From: Gamarada debralockiae | Taxonomy: Eukaryota; Ascomycota; Leotiomycetes; Helotiales; Hyphodiscaceae | Length of the DNA stretch: 45,326 nucleotides | Direction of reading: 5' to 3' | Assembly (NCBI GenBank): GCA_002803225.1 | Contig: NXFV01000825.1 | Span: forward strand, 1-45,326 | Shown: positions 21,471 to 32,043 of the stretch, piece by piece | Layout of the letters: each line of letters opens with the position of its first letter | Numbering within the stretch: position 1 is the stretch's first letter | Position numbers and translations under genes: made by a program | The notes under the pieces: generated by a model | Told to the model about the DNA's origin: nothing | Seen by the model: the letters and a program-made list of their open reading frames with translations, nothing else | Database searches by the model: none

Positions 21471-22671
21471 TTGGCCCCCTTCTCTCTTTGTAGACAACTT
21501 TGCAACATGACTGGTTTGGCCTTGATCGACCGTTCCCCTAACAAGAACCGTTGGCTCGCGTGGAGATGGATATTCTTGATTGAAGGGATGATGCCTATAA
21601 TCTTTGGCATGCTTCTTTTTGTCTTCCTACTATCCACCCCGGAGAAGGCCAGATTTGGCTTTACGCAAGCCGACAAAGATTTGGCTGTCAAGAGGAGTCG
21701 TCGAGCGCATAATCTAGAGGACGCAAAGATACACCCTCAAAAGATTCTCAATGTATTACTGAATCCGGTCTTCTGGTTTTTAGTCTTCATATTTGGAGCC
21801 TACTATTATTGCAACGCCGCAATGACCAATTTTCATACCGAATATCGTCCAGGCAAGATCACCCTTCATATGCGTTGACTCTATTCGGCAAGTCTGACTT
21901 TAAGATTTAGGACATGGGATGCATTACAAATGTCAATTCACAGCTGATGTCAGCGGTGGTATTTGCCTGTGCTTTTGTCGGAGTTTTGTTCTTTTCCCGT
22001 ATCGCTGATAAGACAGGCCGGCGGGCAATAACCCTGCTCGCAAGCCTGGTCTTTCAAATGGTCGGATATATAATGATGCTCGGGTTGTCGGACGCAAATG
22101 TTCGCTTTTCTGGCGCATGCATACTTGCCTTTGGCAACTATCCAGGAGCCGTGCTGCTCGTCAGATGGATGGCAATGAATGTCGTGGGATACACGAGACG
22201 GTGAGCGCAAATTCCCCAAGAGGGCAATTTTTATTTCGAGGCGCTAACAACCTCTAGGGGTTCAACGCTAGCACTGATCAACATGATACGCCAGGCTGTG
22301 TCAAAAGCAGGAGTCGCATCATATGTTGATCCCCCCTGTGTAAGTCTTTTCCAAGCAACACGACTATTTTGTAAAGACAGACTATACTAAATTTCTATCT
22401 TTCAGATCGAAATGGTAATCTCGGGTAAGTGGGTATGACCTTCGTGGAGATCGTAGCAACGATTGGCCTTTACTACTATCTTCGGTATCTCAACCGTGTG
22501 AGATAGAAATGCCAATACTCCAGAGACGCAGGTGCAGAGACTGATGAGCCTTGGTGTCATTGGGGATTCTCATCCAGGTATTTGGCCACGAATGCTTCAA
22601 AGAATTTTCCTGTGCTGTTCTACCTAGATGCTAACATGTAACCATATACAGATTTCCGGTTTACTCTGTAA
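21471..22671 (+). pseudogene. Dal5/TNA1-type MFS permease, N-terminally truncated relic
   Basis: Exon-like blocks on the plus strand read WLAWRWIFLIEGMMPIIFG, then FVFLLSTPEKARFGFT, VNSQLMSAVVFACAFVGVLF and, via a GTGAGC intron, further blocks. A last block, HPDFRFTL followed by a stop, is produced by an intron ending at 22651. This is the second half of the allantoate/nicotinate permease family, whose members usually end in HPDFRYxL. The first six membrane helices and any start are missing. A one-base frameshift lies near 22500 (after YYYLRYLNR). The preserved splice sites suggest recent decay. Confidence 0.68.
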
Positions 22672-23083
22672 CGATGTGGAGATTAGCCCAACAAGTGTCG
22701 CTAGAGTATTGATCAAAGCCGTGAACAGACGAGATGATACATATATAATCAGCAATAGTGTGCACCCCGGTGTCCAAGGAGCCTCCAGTGGAATAGATCA
22801 AGTATCGATGCAGGTGGTATCAACCTGGAATATTCTCTCTCTCCTTCTCGGATGTGATTTTAGTTCAATCTGTCCATATCATATATGCTGCAAAATATCG
22901 CCAATAAAGCTTCCTCTAATAACGCAGGTCCTCACTTAGGAGCGTTCGGATCGTCGTGTAGCAACTTGATAGGGTCCTCAAGGTTGACCCATCTGAGTAA
23001 TAGCTTGGCCAGATAAACTCATAAAAAAATCAATCACATGTGAACAAGTATTAAATCTCAAAAAGCTTGAAATCGAGGAACTA
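22672..23083. other. Intergenic, no supported gene
   Basis: A 103-codon plus-strand ORF (22628-22939) overlaps the permease end and has no recognisable domain. Nothing else is supported. Confidence 0.4.
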
Positions 23084-23395
23084 TCATTTTGTCACAAAAC
23101 AGCTATATACTAGACGTTCCTCGTTCCATGATGTATTAGCACTTCCGCCATGGTAAGATACGTTGAGCATGATGAAGCCATCGCCAGGCTTAAGCTCAGC
23201 ATAGAAAGAAAGTTCTTCATCAGGATATCTGCCATGACGATGTGCTCCTTTAGACCTAGGTGTATGTAGCCTCTCGTTAGTGTTGGAATTTGCATCGGTC
23301 TCAGAACGCCGGCCATCTAGCGAGTCTTGAGACTGGGAATTCGTAAAAGATGTTGTTACGAGGGCCTTGATATTGTGATATATGACGCTAGTCCA
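23084..23395 (-). pseudogene. Phytanoyl-CoA dioxygenase (PhyH) family fragment
   Basis: The minus strand has a frame ending SFYAELKPGDGFIMLNVSYHG, then GSANTSWNEERLVYS and a stop. The pattern KPGD(A/G)xIML...YHGGxxNT is diagnostic of the C-terminal half of fungal PhyH-type Fe(II)/2-oxoglutarate dioxygenases; the His in YHGG is the distal iron ligand. The upstream part of the same frame is open for about 60 codons but does not show the usual HxD motif. No start codon is present. A truncated relic is most likely. Confidence 0.6.
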
Positions 23396-23710
23396 AAATA
23401 AGCTTGAAAATCTTCAATTCGTGATGTCTCATATCTTCCCTTCAAGGCTCAACCTACTCCTTATATCTACTATTCCTGACTCTACCTATTCGGTCCGACC
23501 GACAGCTATTCCGATATTCTCGGACTTACCGAAGGCCTAGACTTCCGGTCTCCCTTAAACCCTAGATATCACCGTGCCTTCTAGACCTGCCAACAAATGA
23601 GGTACAAGAAAGACCAAGCCCAGTGCCCCACAAAGGCAGCACAACCCACTTATACAGTCTTTCACAGCTATGATTGTCGAAGTCACAGTAATTATTTTCA
23701 CCAAGAGTAG
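23396..23710. other. Intergenic
   Basis: No gene or repeat structure is recognised between the dioxygenase relic and the MITE. Confidence 0.4.
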
Positions 23711-23887
23711 TACAGTAGAACCTCGATATAAGAATACGATCGGGACCCGAAAATCATAAGAATATAGTCAGGTATTCTTATACCAAGGTCCCATAACTTA
23801 GAAAAATCGAGAAACGGGGCCAAAGAATCGATTCTTATTAGTCAGGTATTTTTACATAGAGGATTCTTATATCGAGGTTCTACTATA
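23711..23887. mobile_element. pogo/mariner-type MITE, copy 1
   Basis: A 173-bp element (23713-23885) is bounded by near-perfect terminal inverted repeats starting CAGTAGAACCTCGATATAAG and flanked by the dinucleotide TA on both sides, the target duplication of Tc1/mariner/pogo elements. The right terminus has A in place of the outermost G. It carries no coding sequence. A second copy at 28.6 kb is very similar along its length. Confidence 0.8.
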
Positions 23888-23998
23888 AGTCAATGATCGT
23901 GATATCAGATACGGTGAATAAGTCAGAACCTACAACGGGAATTGTATGAACAAAACCGTCGCAAGCCAATCTTGTCTATCAAAAAGTACATACAACGA

Positions 23999-26634
23999 TT
24001 AATAAAGCATCTCATGGTTGATGTCACTCACCAACTCTCTGATATCATAATATGGTAGGCTTAGCCTCTCTCTTTCCCTATCATAAAACCGCTCCTGTTC
24101 CTTTACCTGTTCGTCGCTGAATTTCATCGCTCCATCCACTCCTAACAAATCTTCAAACATAGTCCTCCAAATCAACCCCATCTGTGGGCCCAGGCACCGC
24201 AACAACTCACTCACAAGTACCGTTGCATTCTCCCTGTTAATCCGTGTCATTTCCATCTCCGGACTACTCGATGCCACCGGCGTGCTTCTAAGCAACCACT
24301 CTTCGCTCGTCGGCGACTCCTCTGCTATGGCTGGCTGCTTGTCGGCGATACTCTTCCCTGTCAATACCTCGACGAGTGATTGGAAGACGCTGGTCTCGTG
24401 CAGGATGTCTGCGACGCACTGTACACCCTCGGGACACCGAGCCATGAGTGCGAGCACAAACCATCCTTCGCTGCGCACTAGGGGCCATTTCTGTTGACTA
24501 ACCATGAAACTTACCGGCAGCCCGATGTCAGGATGCTTAGCAAAGAATTTCTTGCGCCGCCGGTCCACGTCATCGATATTCTGCGTGGGGGAGGTGAAAA
24601 CGCGACAGATGGTTGTAAGGAGCCGCGCGATTTCCATTTTCACCAGCTCAGCGTTGGTGTGTCGGAAAATGGAAATAAGGAGCGAGAGATAGGACTTCTG
24701 GTAGGCTGGGGAGTCGGTATCGAGAGAGAGATGCTTATTAATCCGTCTGACGTTTTCAAAGTTGCCGATGAGGAGCTGCCGTGCGAGGCTGATGGAGGAA
24801 TGCTGAATCTGAGGAAGGGTATCCATTGACCAGAGACGTGGAAGAATTTGAATTAACCCTGCCTCACCAAGTTGGACCTTGTTACGAGCAGGGAGTGCGA
24901 GGTTCTTGAGGAACCCAATGGCAGCGTAGAGGACTTGTGGGTCGTTAGCCTCTGTTATTATAGTTATGAGAGCTCTATGGACTCCGCTGGTGCAGACGAA
25001 TTCCTCACAAGCCCTATCTGACCGGGCAATGTTTCCAAGAATAATGCAGGCGTGCACCTGAAGGTGAAGCTGTGGACTAGAGAGCCATTGGCAGAGATAG
25101 CTCGACAAAGGAGATGTTACTTGACATCTGACTGCGAACTCTGGGAGTGAAGATACGTCAGAAAGAATCTGATTTATCTTCCTTCTCATGAGAGAGCGCT
25201 CATGAGGATGATCATCGCCGTCGGGTACTGCTGTAGACGCCTGCATCTCAGTTGAGTTGTCCTCGATTCGAGATGAGGCTAGCAGTGACCAAAATGGGTT
25301 ATCCAACCCCATAGACTGGCAAAACAATTTCTGAAAGCGGACGTGCTGCAGGTAGTTTGTAGCACTGTTGAGTAGTGCGACATAATCTTCCAAATCAGCT
25401 GGTGATTGTCGAGATGAGGCCAGCTGGAGAAGAACTGTGACTGTATTATCCGGTGCCAATTCTAGCTCGGTAGCTGGATATCATCAGTGTACACGCTTTC
25501 AGGGAATACATTTCCCAGACCTACGTTGGGTAATCAGAACATCAAGTAGTCTGCATATGTATCCAAGGAATATTCTGTGTCTCCCAAAACTCGGACTTGA
25601 GACCAGCTCGATCAATTCCTTCCCTAAGTATGCCTCTGAAGCTTGTTTTTGTGCTGGCTCTGAGACTGGTCAAGTTTATGACATGGTACGGGCTGCTGAA
25701 AACTTACCGTAGTCAACACATATGTTGAATAGAACAGGTATTATAAAGGGCAAAAGAGATTGATCTTTGAGTAATGCAATGATTGACGCTATTGAGCTAC
25801 GTACAACCACCCTCGCTCTGTTTTCATCTAGATAGCTCTGTTTGTAAGGACATCATACCGCTAGGAGCTGGTACATTTACCTGTATCTGCACAAGAATTC
25901 CCGATCAGCCTTAATACATGAATTAGGAGTGGCCGTTGAACGCCTCGAGTAGCCACGACCGTTAAGAAGGCTTCGAGAAGACCGCAATTGCCTATCGGCA
26001 TCCGCCAGCGGGCTACAGAGATGTATAGTCAACACTTTTATCTCGACGTGACCAAGGAAATAAATTTGACACAGGCCATAGGTTCCTAACTCTAGTGAGG
26101 TCTCTAGCCCCTCGTATTAGAAGTCTGCGATCTGGCTGTTGCTGAGACTCAACCAAAGTTCTCTCTGGAATCGAATCTGATATTACAGTGCATGTTCTTC
26201 TAGCAGATGAAAGAAAGAAATAAATGAAACGTGTAGGCTGACTCACGATCTCTACTTGCGTCTGCCAGCTTCTCAGCAGCTGCTGTCATATATGCGGAAT
26301 TTGACCACCATAATTGACCCAGTGCTGATGTGATATCTCTCAGGCGCTCCGTCCGCAGTGTTTGATCTTCCAGATCAAACACGAACGACTCCTTATAATC
26401 GCCAGTATTCTTGTCTCCACCGCCTGGAACTTTCTCGTCCTCGTGGAAATTGTCCAGGACAGCCTGCATCGAAGCTTCTTGGTCCTCCATGGATGTCACC
26501 ATCACATGACTCAACCCGGAAACATCCCGATGGAAACGGGAAGGTAGCCAAGTATTCGCGGCTGGCCTGCAAAGTTCTGATGGGTTCGGGACCTCGTCCG
26601 GAGGATCGTGTCTTCCAATATAGGCGTCTGCCAT
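23999..26634 (-). CDS. SmgGDS (RAP1GDS1)-like armadillo-repeat protein
   Basis: Five exons (26634-26247, 26012-25881, 25827-25708, 25659-25525, 25473-23999) join exactly to 749 residues. After a variable N-terminus, the core reads WRMPIGNCGLLEAFL, then HVLRLIGNSCADTDENRAR, LPFIIPVLFNICVDYEPAQ, YICRLLDVLI and long helical armadillo repeats such as HACIILGNIARSD and AAIGFLKNLALPARNKVQLG. This is the layout of fungal relatives of SmgGDS, a chaperone and exchange factor for prenylated Rho/Rap small GTPases in the cytosol. The apparent start near 25459 is only a TTG inside exon 5. All donors and acceptors are standard (GTGAGT, GTAAAT, GTAAGT, GTAGGT with TAG or CAG). Confidence 0.88.
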
Positions 26635-26952
26635 CAGATGCCCATTGAGAGAGTTACAATGCTGTCGGCATCTACAGTGATATGCGCCCCCACCTCTTTG
26701 AACTGCATGCGATTTAAAACCCTAAGTGGAACTGCTTCGGAGTCCGGTGGGTGAGAGGAATAAGAGAAAGGGCGACGATGAGGATGAGAGAAGACTGTTT
26801 TGCTGGTGATGTAGATGCGATGAACTGAGGGGTAGACTTAAAAGAAACCTGAAGGATCGTATTTTACACTTCCCTTTCGGCTCGCGAATGTCGGCGTGTT
26901 GAATGCCGTCGCCGATACAAATTGCGTAGACAGTCGGCCCGGACTACCCGAC
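26635..26952. other. Promoter side of the SmgGDS-like gene
   Basis: This is the upstream flank of the armadillo gene, ending at the target duplication of the hAT element. No gene is supported. Confidence 0.45.
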
Positions 26953-27965
26953 ACAGCAAATAGGGCTCCGATCGAATTCGATCCAATCGAATCAACTACG
27001 ATTCGAAACCATACGAATCGAATCTTATAGTCTTAAATTCGTACCGTATACGAATAGTATATTATTCGTAAAATTCGATTCGAACCGTAAAGGGGATCAC
27101 ATAATGCGAGCTAAGCCTATTAGAGTTAAGAAATCACGTGAAATATGACTAAGCTCGTAATATTTCCTTCTAGGCGTAATTCCTTGGTATCGGTGGCTGG
27201 CTGAGCGCCCGCTGACTCGCTAAGCCCACGTGCTCAGCGCGCCCCCCAGCGAGATTCGCCAATCTCCACGGCGCTAGGGCCAGCCGGCCGTGGATATACT
27301 ATTGATATCCTACCTGTTATATCACTAACTGTATTTTATTAACCACAATGATATTTATTAATATTATTCAACAAATCAATAGCTTTTGTTTCTAGTTAAT
27401 GAAGCTACGTTCAAAATGCCTCCCAACGCATCAACAGGGTCGCTCAGACGACGTCGCAGCCCAGGTGCGGATAGCCAGCAGCACGCGAATTTCTCGCTAT
27501 CCTTGCGTCAGAGGTTAATTGTAAGAGGCTTTTTAGTGAAGTATGAGATCTCCTAGGAGTTCGATAATACGCTATGAGTAGAGAGACAATAAGAACAATG
27601 ATGTTATTAAAGGGAGTGTTGAGTTCAAAGAGAGCGTTAGAAGAGGCGGAAAAATCGACTACAAAAGGTCCAAATGCTTTATATATACTGCAGAGACGAA
27701 ATCAATAGCTAGTTTCTATACAAATTAATGAATTTCATTACATTCAAGTCATTTATTTTGATATTTTTATATTGCGGACGCTATAGTAGTCAATTCCCTA
27801 TATTTTACTTACGAACTATACGAATCTGTACGAATTTAGGTCTGAAATTGGATTCGTACCGTTACGAACTTACGAATCTAGATCTACGATTCGATCGGAT
27901 TCGATTCGTATACGAATTCGAATAGTTCGAAAATTCGTGATTCGAATCGGAGCTCTAACAGCAAA
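26953..27965. mobile_element. Non-autonomous hAT-type transposon
   Basis: The element (26961-27957, 997 bp) starts TAGGGCTCCGATCGAATTCG and ends in the inverted form (GATTCGAATCGGAGCTCTA). It is flanked by a perfect 8-bp duplication, ACAGCAAA, at 26953-26960 and 27958-27965. An 8-bp duplication with TAG-starting terminal repeats is the hAT signature. Both ends hold many copies of ATTCG/CGAAT, matching the subterminal repeats that hAT transposases bind. The AT-rich interior contains a short ATG frame near 27417 (MPPNASTGSLRRRR...) that stops after about 45 codons. I see no transposase domain, so movement would depend on an enzyme from elsewhere. Confidence 0.85.
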
Positions 27966-28263
27966 CAAACGTGCGCTGCAGAGGGAAGCGAAGCTAGTAC
28001 AGTAGCAATGTCGCTTCTGAAAACGGCGTCAACTTACAAATGCGAAAATATCAACGTCTTATTAGAATTGGAACGTCTGCTGCGAAGTATATTTAGCGTT
28101 ATTTATAATGACCTAAAAAGGTAGTTTCCTAGTTAGTTTAAATTAGTAAGTAGGACTATTAGACGAGATTTCGAGAATAGAAGGACCTGTAAGTATATTC
28201 GAATTAGTAGATTGACTATTGACTTTGCAGCTTCTAATTAAGATTTATAATTAAGATAATAAT
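27966..28263. other. AT-rich spacer
   Basis: No gene is seen. Sequence is AT-rich with many in-frame stops, lying between the hAT element and the LTR-like segment. Confidence 0.4.
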
Positions 28264-28481
28264 TGTCACGGTTCGCGGCCTAGCCAGGTCACGTGGTCTC
28301 GTGTGAGTCACGTACTGGAATATTCACGAGAAAGGGTATCGCGTAGCGCGCCAGGCAGATATTTGTAGGAGTCAGAAGACGTAGACCTCTCTTTCTTTTC
28401 TCTTTAGCTTTGAATAGTCGTGATTCGTGATTGAACCATATCAACTGTGTCTTCCAGGCCCTGATACTTGGATTCGTGACA
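28264..28481 (+). mobile_element. Probable solo or 5' LTR (Ty3-type)
   Basis: The 218-bp segment begins TGTCACG and ends CGTGACA, the TG...CA inverted termini of LTR retrotransposons. The flanking five bases differ on the two sides, so this is not a clean solo LTR with its target duplication. It could be a 5' LTR with the internal region lost. No gag or pol sequence is recognised beside it. Confidence 0.5.
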
Positions 28482-28592
28482 GAGCATATCTGACCAATTC
28501 ATAGGAGGTGAAGGGAGCTTACAGTTCATCCAGCGTAGAAAAACACGCTAGTCAATTACGCCTTTTTTTCTACCCTAGCTGAGTTTTGACAG

Positions 28593-28768
28593 TACAGTAG
28601 AACCTCGCTATAAGAATACAATCGGGACCCGAAAGTCATAAGAATATAGTCAGGTATTCTTATATCAAGGTCTCATGACGTAGAAAATCAAGAAACGGGG
28701 CCTAGGAATCGATTCTTATTAGTCAGGCATTCTTATGTAGAGGATTCTTATAGCGATGTTCTACTGTA
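28593..28768. mobile_element. pogo/mariner-type MITE, copy 2
   Basis: A 172-bp element (28595-28766) has perfect outer inverted repeats CAGTAGAAC.../...GTTCTACTG and a TA duplication on both sides. It aligns along its whole length with the copy at 23.7 kb with only scattered changes. The internal sequence is largely self-complementary and non-coding. Confidence 0.82.
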
Positions 28769-29225
28769 TACTGTAAGTATATTCTCAGCTAAAGTTAAGA
28801 ATATAATGAAGCCTAAAGTATAGCTCAACCATATACTAAGTATATACCTAATAGAACTATTATGCCCGACGCCTATCTTCTCAAGGGGGGGAATTCCCTC
28901 GAGCCCCTTCGGGTCAAGGGAACCCCTACCCGCTCTTCATCAGGCTTAAGGGTCAGGAGTAAGTTAATTATCTTAAGTAATACACATGAATTTTCTACCC
29001 TGGGTAAGCTCGTACCGAAGTTTACCCGTCTACCCTAGATAAACTTTTCTTTACCCTGGATGAACTGGAGCCTGAAGCTCAGTATGGCGAATGTCACCTG
29101 ATCACGCGCATGGCAATTCTTAGAATGGCAGAACACAAGGCTGGGGATTCATTTGGCGCGTGGCGCGCTAGCGTGCCCTCTAGATATATCCGGTCGCGTA
29201 CTCATAGGACCTTTTCCTTCTCTCC
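28769..29225. other. Non-coding stretch with recurrent TACCCTRG words
   Basis: No gene is seen. The words TACCCTAG/TACCCTGG recur near 29018, 29032 and 29052, and once before the MITE at 28572. This may be degraded transposon sequence. Confidence 0.3.
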
Positions 29226-29510
29226 TTAGCTTAGTATCTTTGTACAATACAGCACCTTCTGCGCAGAGCCTTCAATGCATGAGACTCCATTGAGTAGAGC
29301 TGTCACAGTAAATCCCAGGTCAAACCTGATGCCTAGCCACCCGACGACTTCCTTGGATTGTACGGTTTCCTGGTTCGGTAGTCGTAGGCTGGTTGTTTTA
29401 GCCCCTTTTGCCGTAGTAAAGTGGATTAGCTCAGTCTTAGCTAGGTCGAATTCGATGGCGTCTTTATCCCCTAGTTCGTATAGCCAAGCTAGCGACTTCT
29501 CTCTCAAGTA
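29226..29510 (-). mobile_element. LINE (Tad-type) reverse-transcriptase fragment
   Basis: The minus strand encodes AIEFDLAKTELIHFTTAKG, then SLRLPNQETVQSKEVVGWLG followed by IRFDLGF. This matches the end of the reverse-transcriptase domain of fungal non-LTR retrotransposons, which have the pattern FDxxKTELIHF...VRWLGV(Y/W)FD. Only about 90 residues survive, so it is a dead fragment. Confidence 0.75.
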
Positions 29511-30108
29511 TCTTGGTATTCTTTTCCATGGCTAGAAGTATCACAGCCCACACAGCGGCCTCAATAAGAGCATGATGGTATTCGCACTAAGACGAGAAAA
29601 ATACTAAGCTAAGGAGAGAAGAAGGAAACTCTGCGAGGAGCTCGAGCTTATGTACAGGAACTTTGACAAGCTACGCTAGGGAAACGAGAGAAGGTTAGGT
29701 GGCAGGTTTTCCCCTGCCACGGGGGAAAGCATTAGAGATGGCCAGAGCCAGGGCTGTCACACATATAGTCTTAATATTCATATAATTCAATGAATGAAGG
29801 GGCTTAATTCATGAAAATCTAATTTGCGCCTATTATTCATAAAATATATGAAAAATTCATGTATTCATATTCATATTCATATTCATATTAGAGTCTTGCA
29901 GCATGGTCACGTGATGGATGAGAAGGCAGGAATAAGGAGTGACCAAGTTAAATTATTAAGGCTGCGAAGATACTCTGTACTTATAGAAAGGAATCTCCCT
30001 ATTACTCATAGAACCGACACACTAATCAAGTGATCTCTGAGTCATGTGATGCGTTACACGTCTCATGGTGCCTAGAACCACACTGATTACTCGTTCCAAC
30101 ACAGAAGC
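29511..30108. other. Gene-free, AT-rich stretch with ATTCAT tract
   Basis: No gene is supported. A short ATTCAT tandem tract (about 29861-29888) lies in a region dense in ATTCAT/ATGAAT words, which could be degraded subterminal repeats of another DNA element. I could not find matching termini. Confidence 0.4.
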
Positions 30109-30530
30109 CTAGACCCAAAGCAGACAATGATCGAGCATGTACTCCAGAACGGCGCCCAACTGCTCTTCCGCCAGATCACTGTTCCAGAGTTGCGAGAATT
30201 CAAGACGATGCTTTTAAACTGTCCGTGTTAAACTAAGCTGCCTAGCGGTATATTGTTGGGCGAGCGCTGTGCACGCGGTCAAGTTCTGCTGCCATCCTTC
30301 TCCGGCTTTTAGTTCTCCACGCTGAAGACCAAGACTAAGTGGATCTGTATCGAACGCAAATAGATGTTTTTATTGCCATCAATCTTATCTGCCCGAAGAA
30401 ACTCATCGCCATCATCGAGTAAATTACCATGGGAGCAGTAAAAATAGACCACGTTGTTTGTGAAGAAGATGCACTGTCGCGACAAAAGTTGCCCTTGCAA
30501 TGCCCATGCTCTCCTCTCGTAGTTTGATTC
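30109..30530 (-). pseudogene. HET-domain protein relic
   Basis: The minus strand reads NYERRAWALQGQLLSRQCIF, then FFTNNVVYFYCSHG. After stops comes LAQQYTARQLSLT, and later LEYMLDHCLLW. These match the RAWxLQE(Q/R)LLSxRxLFF...VY(F/W)xC segment and the downstream YxxRxLS segment of fungal HET proteins. Stops at 30309-30311, about 30214 and 30109 interrupt it, and the HET core itself is missing. A TTCAG before the fragment looks like an old splice acceptor. Confidence 0.7.
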
Positions 30531-31850
30531 CTGAATGCCACTTCAAGAGTGTCTGAAGGATGAGATATCAGTGTGATTAATGACTTACAAATTGCATATG
30601 GAGTAGCTTAATATCAAGTCTCGATTCAATTAATATTTGTATATATATAGTAATTATTAATCTAAATCAATATTTAATATTGAGTTCAAGTATTATATTT
30701 TGCAGTAAAAAACATCAATGATTACTATTCGATTTATTGTAATTAATCAAATAAAAAGATCAATAATAAATAAAGGAATTTGGCAATATATATTTTTTCG
30801 AAACACTATAGGGCGATGCCCTCTGTTCTAAAGCCACTGCGAACCATAGACAGCATGCAGCGAGGTAGCTGGCCCTTCATCAATCCAGGAATACTAAACC
30901 TCTAGCAAGGAGAAGGGACAATGGACATTGCGAAATGGCCTCGAGCCAAGGATAGACGATCGATCTTTATGCATATGGCTTCACTTACATTTCACTACGG
31001 ACCTGAGGTAGCAGCTAGCCATCAAAGTCTTGTGTAGTTCCGCGATCTAGGCAGGAAGTCCATCAGTGGCCCGGCTGGTGCCACGCGCTTCCTTCAAGAT
31101 CTCTTCCGCAACTTGTGGATCCCCCAAATAGTGGCATTTGTCAGTCATCAGCTTCGGCAACGCGCAAGCCGAGATCAAGAGTCAGATTCAGAGGTGTTGC
31201 AAGAGCAGCGTCCTGCGATTGATAAATGGTCACGTTCTCCCACATCCATTTTCTTGAAGGTAATCACGTTTAGTATTAAAGCACTCTGTGTGTTCTTAGA
31301 GAGACGCTACTAATATATCATGGCTTTATCATAGCAAGTACGAACCTATCTGGTCTCTCACAGCTCCTACATCGACTGTGGTTTCGGAATCGACTAAGTC
31401 ACGGCAAAATTTTGCCAAGGAGTTATACACGAGCTGCTTGCAGATTGACGTGCCCGGACAGCATACTCTGTCGTCACTTCACTTAACCTAGTTTGCAGTG
31501 CTTCATGCTGTCTTCGGCTTTACGGATACTAGGAAGGTGACCAAGGGACATTAGCTAGATGGGCTCGCTGCGGCCATGGCAAGCAACCTGATCGAATACA
31601 TGCCAGGCTCACATTGTTCCCATATCACACATCAGCGCGTGGTACGGCTGGTTGGACACACACCTCCTATTCGGGCAATCGCCGCACGGCCGGGAAGCTT
31701 GAAGCGTGCGGCGATTAAGGCCGAGAGTCGAGCTGCATGACCAGCGAAACGACAGGCTATTGATTTGGGATATAAGATTCCAGTCACTAGCATACCGACT
31801 ATTGTGGAGAATGTTGATAGGCCTAGAATGTACGGTGATATCTAGGGTTC
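30531..31850. other. Gene-poor stretch, possible decayed element
   Basis: 30600-30800 is very AT-rich. From about 31050 to 31850 the plus strand shows stop-interrupted coding-like runs, for example LQDLFRNLWIPQIVAFVSHQ and, later, FAVLHAVFGFTDTRKVTKGH. I do not recognise the family. The runs resemble a heavily mutated gene or transposon ORF rather than random sequence, but this is weak evidence. Confidence 0.3.
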
Positions 31851-31854
31851 AGAT

Positions 31855-31949
31855 AGACCGAGTAGCTCGAGTCAGACCGAGTAGCTCGAGTCAGACCGAG
31901 TAGATTGAGTCAGACCGAGTAGGTCAGCTTAGACCGAGTAGCTGAAGTC
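31855..31949. repeat. 19-bp tandem repeat, five units
   Basis: Five contiguous 19-bp units begin AGACCGAGTAG. The first two are identical (AGACCGAGTAGCTCGAGTC) and the last three vary in the final eight bases. The constant half and variable half divide cleanly. It lies in the gene-poor island, just upstream of an unrecognised broken gene. Confidence 0.85.
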
Positions 31950-32043
31950 AGGGACTATAGATATATGGGATGGATTGAACTTCATATGAAGGGGTAGAGA
32001 TTTTGAATTAAAGCTTTTGAAGCCTATTCTATATTAGCGCCTT

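Noticed and set aside
25437..25459. Start of the SmgGDS-like gene at 25459
   Set aside because: The codon is TTG, and four upstream exons join in frame with clear family homology.
29740..29915. Possible second hAT element around the ATTCAT tract
   Set aside because: Subterminal-like repeats are present, but I could not find matching inverted ends or an 8-bp duplication.
30531..31850. Starship-type tyrosine recombinase or other captain gene
   Set aside because: The stop-interrupted runs do not show any motif I can tie to DUF3435 or another transposase.
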